This document shows, in pieces, positions 14,622 to 22,163 of a stretch of DNA of 37,022 bases (position 1 is its first letter; the number at the start of each line of letters is the position of its first letter). Location: positions 1 to 37,022 of the forward strand of contig JAKIZM010000034.1 in NCBI GenBank assembly GCA_022708025.1, read 5' to 3'. Origin of the DNA: Bacteroidota bacterium. GTDB lineage: Bacteria; Bacteroidota; Ignavibacteria; Ignavibacteriales; Ignavibacteriaceae. Position numbers and translations under genes: made by a program. Under the pieces are notes generated by a model. It had not been told where the DNA came from. It saw nothing but the letters and a program-made list of their open reading frames with translations, and searched no databases.

Positions 14622-17127
14622 TTTTCATCTCCTTATTTAATAGATTTTTTGTTTCAAACTCTGCCCATCTAGCTGCGATGGGAAATATTTTAATACTTGT
14701 TGATTCTCCTTTTAAAGCTTCAAAAATCAATACTTCGTACTGCTTTACGATTTCCTCAACTTTATCTTTTATTGACATCATTTTCTCATCCTTTTCCTTA
14801 GGATTAAACATTTCCCTTAAGTAATAAGCCAGCCTCCATACTTTTATCATCTCTACTTTCCCAAGTTCTGCCTGTGATTTGATTTTTTCAAACCCTTTTG
14901 TACTCTTTCTTATTTTTTCAATAACTGCTCTTTTCCCTGTTTCATTAACTAAACCAACAAGTTTTTCCTTTAACAATTTAGCTTTATGAAAATCATCCCA
15001 AGATACAACAATATCAAAAACACTAATAGAGTTTTTACTTTTACTTTGGTACTTAGCTTTATGCAATCTTTCCTCAGCAATTGCTGCAAATCGTGAAACG
15101 GGATATTTCTCATCCACTACAAGTAAAGTAGCCGAAAGTGTAATTGCAGTGTGATTGCATACAAATTCACAGAATTCATTTCTAACTTTTTCAGCGAAAC
15201 TGAAGACCTTATTCCAACTGCCAACAACAAAGAAATCATCACCCCCGGAGAAGACGACATATAAACGATCTTTATACTCAGGGAGATTTATTAGTAAATT
15301 TATATAACCTTCAAAGAACCATTTAATCGCTCGAGAAAGAGAAGCAATTCTTGAAATAGTTCTATAGCTTTCTCTTTTTATTTGTCCTTCTTTAGTTTTG
15401 TATTCAAATTCTTTGGGTAATCCTTCACTAAACAATTTACCTAAGTTATCAATATCCATTTTTAGTACTCCAAGTTTCTGGGTACCAGTTTCAAAATAAG
15501 AGTATTGAGATAGCCTTTCAAAAGATATAATTGAATTCGGATACAACTTTTCATCGCCTTTGGTTTCAAACTTATGATTATACTCTTCATTTAATTTTTC
15601 AAACATTTCAATATTCTTTTTATTCCAAAGTGGTAAATCTTTAACAGCAAAACGAAACCCTTTGTGTGTTCGGGCAAAATCAGTAGAATTAAAAATTATC
15701 GATTCTGAGCTAATGCCGGTTGTTTCAGGGTGGAACTCAACGGCGTAATTTAATGTTATAAATGGTTTTTGATATTCAGAAAGTATTTCGTTTTCTCTAT
15801 AATTTCTAATTAGTATTTCATCACATACTAATTCTTCAGTTAATCTTTTATAAAATTCATCCTCGTTAAGCTTTTGTGAGGTTGGATTAAAAACAGTTTC
15901 CCAATTAAGCTGTTTGAATTTTTGTTGTTTGTTTTTATTAGCTTCTTTCGTAACATTACTGAAAACCCTGCTAAAGTCAGAAAAATCCTCTAGTCCAACC
16001 TTAACCAATCCAAAGGCTAAATAAATGTCAAGACTTTTTAGCATAGTAATAATTTGCTCAGTTACTTTATTTAATTGTTTCTCTTTATAAGCTGGAGCTA
16101 AAATGAAGAAGTTTCCGCCTCCATTGTATAACAAATTTGCTGGTTTTAATTCGAGTTTTTCTAATAAATACTTAACACAAACATCAGCCAATAACTGTAT
16201 AAAAAATGATTTCCCTTTTAATTTTTGAGCTGCCTTTTCGCTTTTAACATCAAAAATAAAATTTTGAATTCCTGTTAGATTACCATTAATTAATATTATT
16301 GGCTCTTCCAAATCTTGTTGGTAATAATCATTTGTTAAAATTTGTTTGTCTTTCGCCTGCCAGCTTCCAAATTTATATTCCAAAAAAAGACAAACAGCAA
16401 TTGCAGCAACGCTTCTTGAATGATCAAAAAGATTGATGTCTGGCTTAAAAAGCATTTCTTTACCATTAATTTCAACTGGAGTTTGCGCTGGGACATTAGT
16501 TAAGTATTTCTCAATTAAATACAGAAGAGATTCATCATTTTCGACATATTTGAATTCATTTAAGAAATCTTTTACTAATTCCTGATAGCAATTAGTTTTA
16601 TCAACATTAAGATTATTAGGAAAACCATACTTCTTGTCTAATGCAAGTTTTTCTTTATTTAAATAGTATTTCCCAGTTAATTGTTTTAGTTCATTGTTCA
16701 ACTCTAATTGAATACTCTGAAAAGGTGAGTGAATTTTTGCTAAATAATAATCAACTGCTTCCAATTCAGGATTTTCTCTTCTTTCAGAAGAAGCAAGATC
16801 ATCGGCAATCCTTAATAATTTTAGTAACACACCTTTTCTGTTTATTGACTCATAATCATCACAATTTTGATCATCGCCTCGATGATGCCATAATACGAGT
16901 GTCTTTATAGTTTCATCCTTTAAGAAATCTTTTTCTTTTTTAAATTTGTCAATTAACCAAGCTGAATATCTTTTATGAGCATAGTTTTTTGAAACTATTT
17001 TTTGTTCATAATAAGATAAGGCTTCTTGCTGAATTCTATTATCTTTTGCACGCTCAATAAACTTGCCAATATCGTGTAAAAGAGAGGCTATATATAATGA
17101 ATCAAGTTCGTTCATCAGGTATTCCAT
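14614..17127 (-). CDS. cas10: Cas10/Csm1 with HD and GGDD active sites
   Basis: Cas10 is the large subunit of the Csm complex. Target RNA binding activates its HD single-strand DNase and its Palm cyclase, which makes cyclic oligoadenylate. At 837 residues both sites look intact: SLLHDIGKF with His18-Asp19, and FSGGDDFF with GGDD at 628-631, preceded by MDIDNLG at 557-563. The first Palm domain is near 280-390 (YNGGGNFFILAP). The four-Cys zinc site usual between the Palm domains is missing; 390-470 contains a single Cys. The start could be 17127 or the in-frame ATG at 17115; a strong promoter lies only 14 bases upstream of 17127. It overlaps csm2 by 8 bases. Confidence 0.96.
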   Translation of the reverse strand: MEYLMNELDSLYIASLLHDIGKFIERAKDNRIQQEALSYYEQKIVSKNYAHKRYSAWLIDKFKKEKDFLKDETIKTLVLWHHRGDDQNCDDYESINRKGVLLKLLRIADDLASSERRENPELEAVDYYLAKIHSPFQSIQLELNNELKQLTGKYYLNKEKLALDKKYGFPNNLNVDKTNCYQELVKDFLNEFKYVENDESLLYLIEKYLTNVPAQTPVEINGKEMLFKPDINLFDHSRSVAAIAVCLFLEYKFGSWQAKDKQILTNDYYQQDLEEPIILINGNLTGIQNFIFDVKSEKAAQKLKGKSFFIQLLADVCVKYLLEKLELKPANLLYNGGGNFFILAPAYKEKQLNKVTEQIITMLKSLDIYLAFGLVKVGLEDFSDFSRVFSNVTKEANKNKQQKFKQLNWETVFNPTSQKLNEDEFYKRLTEELVCDEILIRNYRENEILSEYQKPFITLNYAVEFHPETTGISSESIIFNSTDFARTHKGFRFAVKDLPLWNKKNIEMFEKLNEEYNHKFETKGDEKLYPNSIISFERLSQYSYFETGTQKLGVLKMDIDNLGKLFSEGLPKEFEYKTKEGQIKRESYRTISRIASLSRAIKWFFEGYINLLINLPEYKDRLYVVFSGGDDFFVVGSWNKVFSFAEKVRNEFCEFVCNHTAITLSATLLVVDEKYPVSRFAAIAEERLHKAKYQSKSKNSISVFDIVVSWDDFHKAKLLKEKLVGLVNETGKRAVIEKIRKSTKGFEKIKSQAELGKVEMIKVWRLAYYLREMFNPKEKDEKMMSIKDKVEEIVKQYEVLIFEALKGESTSIKIFPIAARWAEFETKNLLNKEMKND

Positions 17128-17140
17128 TTTATTTTTAATT

Positions 17141-17171
17141 CAAATATATTTTTTAAGATATAAGTTTTCAA
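17141..17171 (-). promoter_or_regulatory. Promoter of the cas10-csm operon, Bacteroidota type
   Basis: On the minus strand TTG (17171-17169) is followed after exactly 20 bases by TATATTTG (17148-17141), a full match to the TAnnTTTG -7 box. Transcription should begin near 17134, leaving only about 7 bases before the ATG at 17127. The mRNA would be almost leaderless, or translation would begin at the ATG at 17115. It implies that cas6 and cas10 can be transcribed separately. Confidence 0.65.
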
Positions 17172-17235
17172 TCTTCACAACATTTCCACAATGTTTTTTT
17201 CTATCTTTGCTCTAACCATAATTATTGAGCAATAT

Positions 17236-17292
17236 CCAATGACAAATGACCATTGACAAATGACTAATGACCAATGTCTAATTTCTAATGAC
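17236..17292 (-). repeat. Eight degenerate 7-bp tandem repeats
   Basis: On the minus strand eight heptads in perfect register follow the consensus GTCATTN, with single changes in three units. They overlap the 3' end of cas6, whose last two codons and TAG stop are drawn from the first unit. Similar heptad arrays occur between genes in other bacteria, for example cyanobacteria. Such repeats expand or shrink by slippage. Confidence 0.85.
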
Positions 17293-18079
17293 TATTTACC
17301 ACATCCGCTAAGCCAAAACCCATTGAATTTTTTTCACCAAAGCCGCACTCGTAACCAATTTTAATCAACTCCGGATCGCCTTCAATTGTAAATGGAGCAA
17401 GTATTCCTATCAAATCAACCGGAACTCTCCCGTGTTCGTTGATTGTAATTTTTTTTGTTACTCTTTTATTCCTGCTTAAAAATTCTTCATCCCATTTTAA
17501 ACTGCAATAACTATTTAGAGTTTGGTTGCCTTGAATTAACGCTTTTTTATTAAGCAGATTTTTTGTCAAAATTCTATTGATATCGTCTATATCATCCGGG
17601 CGTAAATAATACTGCTGAAGTTTTCCTTTGTATTCTCTAATTGTTGAAAGAACCATTGGTGACAGAAATAAGAATTTCATTTTGTCCGTAAACTCAGGCT
17701 CAGGAATTAACTCAGCACTAATTATTTTGAAATCAATCACTTTTAGTTTGTCACTAATCTGAATTACCTTATTCTCGAATGTGCCAATGATAAAGTTCTT
17801 AATAAAGGGATCTATCATTGGGGAAGTTATATAAAGAGTGGCTTTTGGTGATTTAAGAACTAAGTGATTGTTTTCAATTGCTGTTTTTTCAAAACGAAGT
17901 GCAAATGTAAAGAGCTTATATTTTCTGCCTGCTAAACGATAACCTTTATCATGCAGAAAATCAGAAAACTCAGGCGAGCCAAAACGCAGCAGGTTATAAA
18001 TAGCCGAGCTAAGTTGATAGTTATAGTTTATTGGTATTGATGTTTCAGCTTTACAGTTAAGATGAATTACAATTCTCAA
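17285..18079 (-). CDS. cas6: CRISPR RNA-processing endonuclease Cas6
   Basis: Cas6 cuts the CRISPR transcript inside each repeat, leaving an 8-nt 5' handle. The 264-residue protein begins MRIVIHLNCKAE, ends with the family's glycine-rich loop (GYECGFGEKNSMGFGLADV at about 242-260), and has the RAMP strand order between. The only reasonable start is TTG at 18077-18079; no in-frame ATG or GTG exists before the upstream stop. It is the first gene of the locus. About 160 bases separate it from cas10, including the heptad repeats and the cas10 promoter. The stop codon lies in the repeats. Confidence 0.93.
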   Translation of the reverse strand: MRIVIHLNCKAETSIPINYNYQLSSAIYNLLRFGSPEFSDFLHDKGYRLAGRKYKLFTFALRFEKTAIENNHLVLKSPKATLYITSPMIDPFIKNFIIGTFENKVIQISDKLKVIDFKIISAELIPEPEFTDKMKFLFLSPMVLSTIREYKGKLQQYYLRPDDIDDINRILTKNLLNKKALIQGNQTLNSYCSLKWDEEFLSRNKRVTKKITINEHGRVPVDLIGILAPFTIEGDPELIKIGYECGFGEKNSMGFGLADVVNSH

Positions 18080-18575
18080 ATTAAACCCAAATAATACATT
18101 TTATGTTATTAAATCTTTATCCCATCGAGTCTATTTGGAAGTATGACTTATCGAAATGTTATTATCGAAACAAAGGTCTTTTATCACGCAGGGCTAAAAT
18201 AGAAAAAGATAATTTTTAATACCAACTATTTTAGATATTTTTTTGAAGATAAGGTATGAAATTCATTGCTTTCCAAGATAAATCAGAGAAAGAGAAAAAG
18301 TTTTAATTAGAAACTGTTTTGGACAAATATGACCAAAAGACTAGTGAAAGGATATTTCACTTATTAAATTCTTTTTGCAATTAAACTTATTTATTTTTTC
18401 TATTTTATTTAGTTACAAAATTCGGTTTACTTCTATCAAATTGTTTATAGAATATTCGTGGCTTAATAATTGTTAAAACCTATGTTACGATAAGGTTTTT
18501 AAGATTCACTTTAATATTTTAGTTAATCATTTAATAATTGATCCTTAAATAAAATCATTTTTTATAACCAATAAT
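18080..18575. other. Divergent intergenic region, no gene seen
   Basis: These 496 bases separate cas6 (minus) from the L,D-transpeptidase gene (plus) and must hold both promoters. I found no convincing open frame and no clear TAnnTTTG promoter. One hairpin, AAAACCT (18475-18481) with AGGTTTT (18493-18499), lies about 75 bases before the transpeptidase ATG. It ends in a short T-run and could be an attenuator. The rest is AT-rich without recognised structure. Confidence 0.6.
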
Positions 18576-20339
18576 ATGAGCAATAAGAGCAAACAATTTG
18601 CAGTAGTTATTACTTTGTTACTTTTTTGTTTTCTTTTTCTAGGCTGCGAAGAAAAAGTACCAGAAAAAAGTATCGATGAACAGCTTGGTTTCGATCTAAA
18701 GTTGTATGAGATAAATTTAAAAGATGCTCTGAATAATAATGCCTGGAGCACTTTAGGAAATATTAAAATTGAATCCTTAGATTCGTTAAAATCATTTTAT
18801 GCCGCAAAAAATTATAATGCATTGCTAATTAAAACATTAGCTTCCAAACCGATGCTTGATTCTTTAATAGCAATTATCGGAAATGCTGAAAAGCACGGCT
18901 TAAATCCCGAGCGATATAATTACAGTACAATTAAAAATCTGTTTGCGTCGTCTTTTAAAAACGGATTGCAACCAGAGCAAAGACTTAAGCAATTATCGCG
19001 GTTAGAAGTGTTATTAATTGATGCAATAATAAAGTATTCTTCTGATATGAGACACGGAGTTTTGAACCCCCGTATGCTTTATGAAAAAACACATTTTCTT
19101 CCGGTTAATGATTCGTTAAATACAAAGTTTTTAGAGCCTGTTAATCAAAATAATATTCTTTTATATCTGGAAAACATCCAACCTAAAAGTAAAATTTATA
19201 AAGATCTGCAAAACACTTTGGTAAGATTTAGAAAAATCGAATCTGTTGATTGGCAGCCTATCATTTTTACTGATAAAAAAATAGAAGCCGGTCAAAGCTC
19301 TGATAAGATAACAGAGGTTTATAAAAAGCTGATAATATTAGGTTTATTGGATACTTTGACTTATAAAACAAAAGACCCAGTAGTTTATGATTCTGTTTTA
19401 GTTAATTCAATAAAAACTTTTCAAAGAATAAACGGACTTGTTGATGATGGTGTAATCGGGAAAGGGACAATTGAAAGATTAAACATAACACCTAAACAAT
19501 ATGTTGAAAAGATAAAATTAAATTTAGAAAGATTAAGATGGTCGGATTATAGTGATACTACAAAATATATTCTTGTTAACATTCCGGATTTTAAAGTAAT
19601 GGCAATTGAAAATCAAAAATCATTATTTGAAATTAAAGCTTGTGCAGGAAGAAAAAACAATTGGCAAACCGTAACGATGTATGGTCAATTATCTTATTTT
19701 GTTTTAAATCCAACATGGTCTGTTCCCAAAAGTATAATTAAAGAAGAAATTGTTAACGGATTAAGAAGTGATTCAAGTTATTTGAAAAAAAGAAATTTTA
19801 GGGTTTATAAAGCAGGACAGCGAATCAGTCTGGATGAATTAAACGCAAAAGATCTTGCTTCATCAAATAGTTATACATTAATTCAGGATCCCGGTGCCGG
19901 AAATGCGCTTGGTAAAATTAAATTTATGTTTACAAATCCGTTTGGTATTTATTTACACGATACGCCAACAAGAGCTCCATTTGGCTATGTAAATCGTGCA
20001 GTAAGCCACGGCTGCGTAAGAGTAGAAAAACCTATGCAGCTTGCTGATTATTTGTTGAAGGATAATTCAAAATGGAATCTGGATTTTTTAAAAATTGAAA
20101 TAGGACAAAAAGTCGATGATCCGGAAATAAAAAGTAAGTTTGCAAGTTTGCGTGATTCGCTTAGAAAAGGAAGCAGTTACGGTGTAACGACAGAAGTAAA
20201 GCTTACAAAAAAAATCCCTTTATTCATCAACTATTATACAACCTGGGTTGATGAAGATGGGTTCTTTAATTATCGTGATGATGTTTATTCAAGAGATCCA
20301 ATTCTATTAGAAAATTTAAAACCCGCCCTAAGTAAATAG
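18576..20339 (+). CDS. L,D-transpeptidase lipoprotein, YcbB-like
   Basis: This 587-residue protein links peptidoglycan stems by 3-3 bonds or attaches proteins to the wall. The N-terminus has a lipoprotein signal (hydrophobic run then FLGC, acylated Cys near residue 24), so it is probably membrane-anchored in the periplasm. A peptidoglycan-binding domain lies near 285-310 (IKTFQRINGLVDDGVIGKGT). The YkuD catalytic domain carries HDTPTRAPFGYVNRAVSHGC, with His478 and Cys480 in SHGCVRV. Length and domain order match YcbB (LdtD) relatives. It is divergent from cas6 and has no link to CRISPR function. Confidence 0.92.
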   Translation: MSNKSKQFAVVITLLLFCFLFLGCEEKVPEKSIDEQLGFDLKLYEINLKDALNNNAWSTLGNIKIESLDSLKSFYAAKNYNALLIKTLASKPMLDSLIAIIGNAEKHGLNPERYNYSTIKNLFASSFKNGLQPEQRLKQLSRLEVLLIDAIIKYSSDMRHGVLNPRMLYEKTHFLPVNDSLNTKFLEPVNQNNILLYLENIQPKSKIYKDLQNTLVRFRKIESVDWQPIIFTDKKIEAGQSSDKITEVYKKLIILGLLDTLTYKTKDPVVYDSVLVNSIKTFQRINGLVDDGVIGKGTIERLNITPKQYVEKIKLNLERLRWSDYSDTTKYILVNIPDFKVMAIENQKSLFEIKACAGRKNNWQTVTMYGQLSYFVLNPTWSVPKSIIKEEIVNGLRSDSSYLKKRNFRVYKAGQRISLDELNAKDLASSNSYTLIQDPGAGNALGKIKFMFTNPFGIYLHDTPTRAPFGYVNRAVSHGCVRVEKPMQLADYLLKDNSKWNLDFLKIEIGQKVDDPEIKSKFASLRDSLRKGSSYGVTTEVKLTKKIPLFINYYTTWVDEDGFFNYRDDVYSRDPILLENLKPALSK

Positions 20340-20483
20340 TAAGATTATTACCGATAGAAAGAAAATAAATCTTTTACTTTCTTTTATCATGAAGATTATT
20401 TTTTGTGTAATTATTTTTCCTGATGTTTACTTTGATAATGTTTCTTATTTTTACAGGAAATTTTTAACTAAAATGGAGAACTA

Positions 20484-21206
20484 ATGAACAAATTATTAAT
20501 GGGCTTCTTTCTTTTAACTTTTTCAATACTTTTTATTTCCTGTGGCAGTAAAGAAGAACCTGAAAACAAAATGCCTGTTATGGATGATCAAAATATTATG
20601 CAAACAAGCGTGCATAATGTACTTGTTGAAGAAAAGATTGATGCATCAACTTACAGTTATCTTAAAGTAAATGAAAATAATAATTCATATTGGATTGCTG
20701 TTAATAAAATGGATATAAACCCCGGTGAATATGTAATGTTTTCAAAAGCAATGGAAATGCAGAATTTTAAAAGCGAAACTTTGGGCAGAACATTTGATAG
20801 AATTTTATTTGTTGATGATGCAAGAAAAAGTGAAAACAATACCGATTTAAAATCACCTCATCAAAATATTGCCGCCGGGAAAGATGAATCAATTAACATC
20901 CCCAAACTGAAAGATGGATATACAGTTGAACAAATTTATAAGATGAAAAATGAACTTGAGTTTAAAACAGTTAAAGTAAAAGGTAAAGTTGTAAAGGTTA
21001 ATGAAAATATTATGGGCACTAATTGGATTCACATTCAAGATGGAACGGGCTCGGATGAAACACACGATTTATTAGTAACTTCAAATCAAACTGCCAAAGT
21101 TGGTTCAGTTGTAATTGCTGAAGGAAAGGTTATTAAAGATAAAGACTTTGGTTCAGGCTATTTTTACAATGTACTTTTAGAGAACAGTAAAATAACCGAA
21201 GAATAA
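20484..21206 (+). CDS. OB-fold lipoprotein, NrfJ-like
   Basis: This 240-residue protein has a lipoprotein signal (MNKLLMGFFLLTFSILFISC, Cys20). It appears to contain two OB-type segments. The first, residues 42-112, contains YWIAVNKMDINPGEYVMF and the pattern MEMQNFKSETLGRTFDRI, which resembles the NrfJ-type proteins found beside cytochrome c nitrite reductase genes. The second (about 145-235) has FKTVKVKGKVVKVNENIMG and WIHIQDGTG, typical of nucleic-acid-type OB folds in secreted proteins. No nitrite reductase gene is visible here, so its role is open. The ATG follows GGAG by five bases. It ends before a strong terminator. Confidence 0.75.
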   Translation: MNKLLMGFFLLTFSILFISCGSKEEPENKMPVMDDQNIMQTSVHNVLVEEKIDASTYSYLKVNENNNSYWIAVNKMDINPGEYVMFSKAMEMQNFKSETLGRTFDRILFVDDARKSENNTDLKSPHQNIAAGKDESINIPKLKDGYTVEQIYKMKNELEFKTVKVKGKVVKVNENIMGTNWIHIQDGTGSDETHDLLVTSNQTAKVGSVVIAEGKVIKDKDFGSGYFYNVLLENSKITEE

Positions 21207-21289
21207 TTTTAATAGTAACTACTTTAGCAATTTTATAAACTATCAATGAAATCTATTAAACTGATTTTTGGTTGTGCGAAAAGTATTTT

Positions 21290-21330
21290 AATCTGGTTTT
21301 CCCTTGTATAGGGAAAATCAGATTTTATTT
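21290..21330 (+). terminator. Intrinsic terminator, shared by convergent genes
   Basis: AATCTG and TTTTCCCT (21290-21304, with one unpaired G) pair with AGGGAAAA and CAGATT (21310-21324) around a short loop, followed by TTATTTTT. It serves the lipoprotein gene on the plus strand. The HD gene ends at 21325 from the other side, so it may also stop that transcript. Confidence 0.88.
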
Positions 21331-21939
21331 TTCTGAGTGTATGCTCTTTAATTTTTCTTCAATCTTCTTTTGATTGATTTTCTTTTGAGGACCATAAACT
21401 TTTTCTGCAGAAGCAGTAAAAAAATTATGATTGTTTATGAAGTCAAATGAAATTTTCAGCCATTCAACTTCATTAGTTTTCTTAATGCCTTTAGAATCTA
21501 ATTCCCTGCGCAGCAGCTCACTTTTTTTTACCATATCCGGCATTCCCAGATGATGTAAATCAGCATCGCAAATTATTTTTTCCAATTTACTTTTTCGATT
21601 TTGCGGACATTCGGTAGCTTTAATGCAATTAATTACCATCTCTGTTGCATTAGCAGGATAAGAATTTTTATTTAAGAATTCTTTTGCATATTCTGAACTT
21701 TGTTCTTCGTGTCCATTACAGCAATGAAAGTAACCTGTATCATGAAACCAGGCAGCGATAAGAAGAATTTCTTTTTCATTTTCACTAACACCTTCCAACT
21801 TTGACAGTTTTTTAACTGCTTCTACAACTTCTATAGTATGGACAATATTATGATAGAGATCTCCATTTGCAGATCTGTTTTTATACAGTTCTCTGACATA
21901 AATTTCAACTGATTTTAATATGCTGATTTCCGTATGCAT
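21325..21939 (-). CDS. HD-domain phosphohydrolase
   Basis: This 204-residue protein carries the full HD metal-site series: YHNIVHTIEV with His in the first helix, AAWFHDTGY (the HD pair near residue 66), CCNGHEEQS with His, and IICDADLHHLG with Asp. It resembles the predicted metal-dependent HD phosphohydrolases of COG4339, which probably act on nucleotides; the substrate is unknown. No signal peptide or second domain is present, so a nucleotide-turnover role in the cytoplasm is likely. It stands alone between a shared terminator and the maeB gene and is not a Cas3-type HD nuclease. Confidence 0.82.
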   Translation of the reverse strand: MHTEISILKSVEIYVRELYKNRSANGDLYHNIVHTIEVVEAVKKLSKLEGVSENEKEILLIAAWFHDTGYFHCCNGHEEQSSEYAKEFLNKNSYPANATEMVINCIKATECPQNRKSKLEKIICDADLHHLGMPDMVKKSELLRRELDSKGIKKTNEVEWLKISFDFINNHNFFTASAEKVYGPQKKINQKKIEEKLKSIHSEK

Positions 21940-22018
21940 CTAATAAACACTGTACTTTTATTAAGTAATAACTTATTATAATTACGCTGCAAGTTAGAAT
22001 TTTAGCTTACCTGGAATG

Positions 22019-22032
22019 GTGATAATTATCAC
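22019..22032. promoter_or_regulatory. Perfect 14-bp palindrome, possible operator
   Basis: GTGATAATTATCAC is a perfect palindrome in the gap between the HD gene (start 21939) and maeB (end 22164). Its distance of about 80 bases upstream of the HD gene start would suit a dimeric regulator site. No regulator can be named. Confidence 0.4.
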
Positions 22033-22122
22033 AATAAATATTAAAATTATTATGATAACTAATCTGCTGAAATGAGTATTAAGAGAGAATAATTTCTTAC
22101 TTAGAGAGATGTTACTCATTAT

Positions 22123-22149
22123 CCCGGGTAAACATTTAGTTTACCCGAG
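22123..22149 (-). terminator. Hairpin after maeB, probable terminator
   Basis: CCCGGGTAAAC (22123-22133) pairs with GTTTACCCGAG (22139-22149), with one mismatch and a 5-nt loop. It lies 14 bases past the maeB stop. A U-run is missing on the minus strand, so it may be a processing or stability hairpin instead. Confidence 0.6.
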
Positions 22150-22163
22150 ATAAATAGAATATT

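Noticed and set aside
21325..21939. HD protein as a Cas3 or defence nuclease
   Set aside because: It is a short metabolic-type HD phosphohydrolase with no helicase or cas neighbours on its side.
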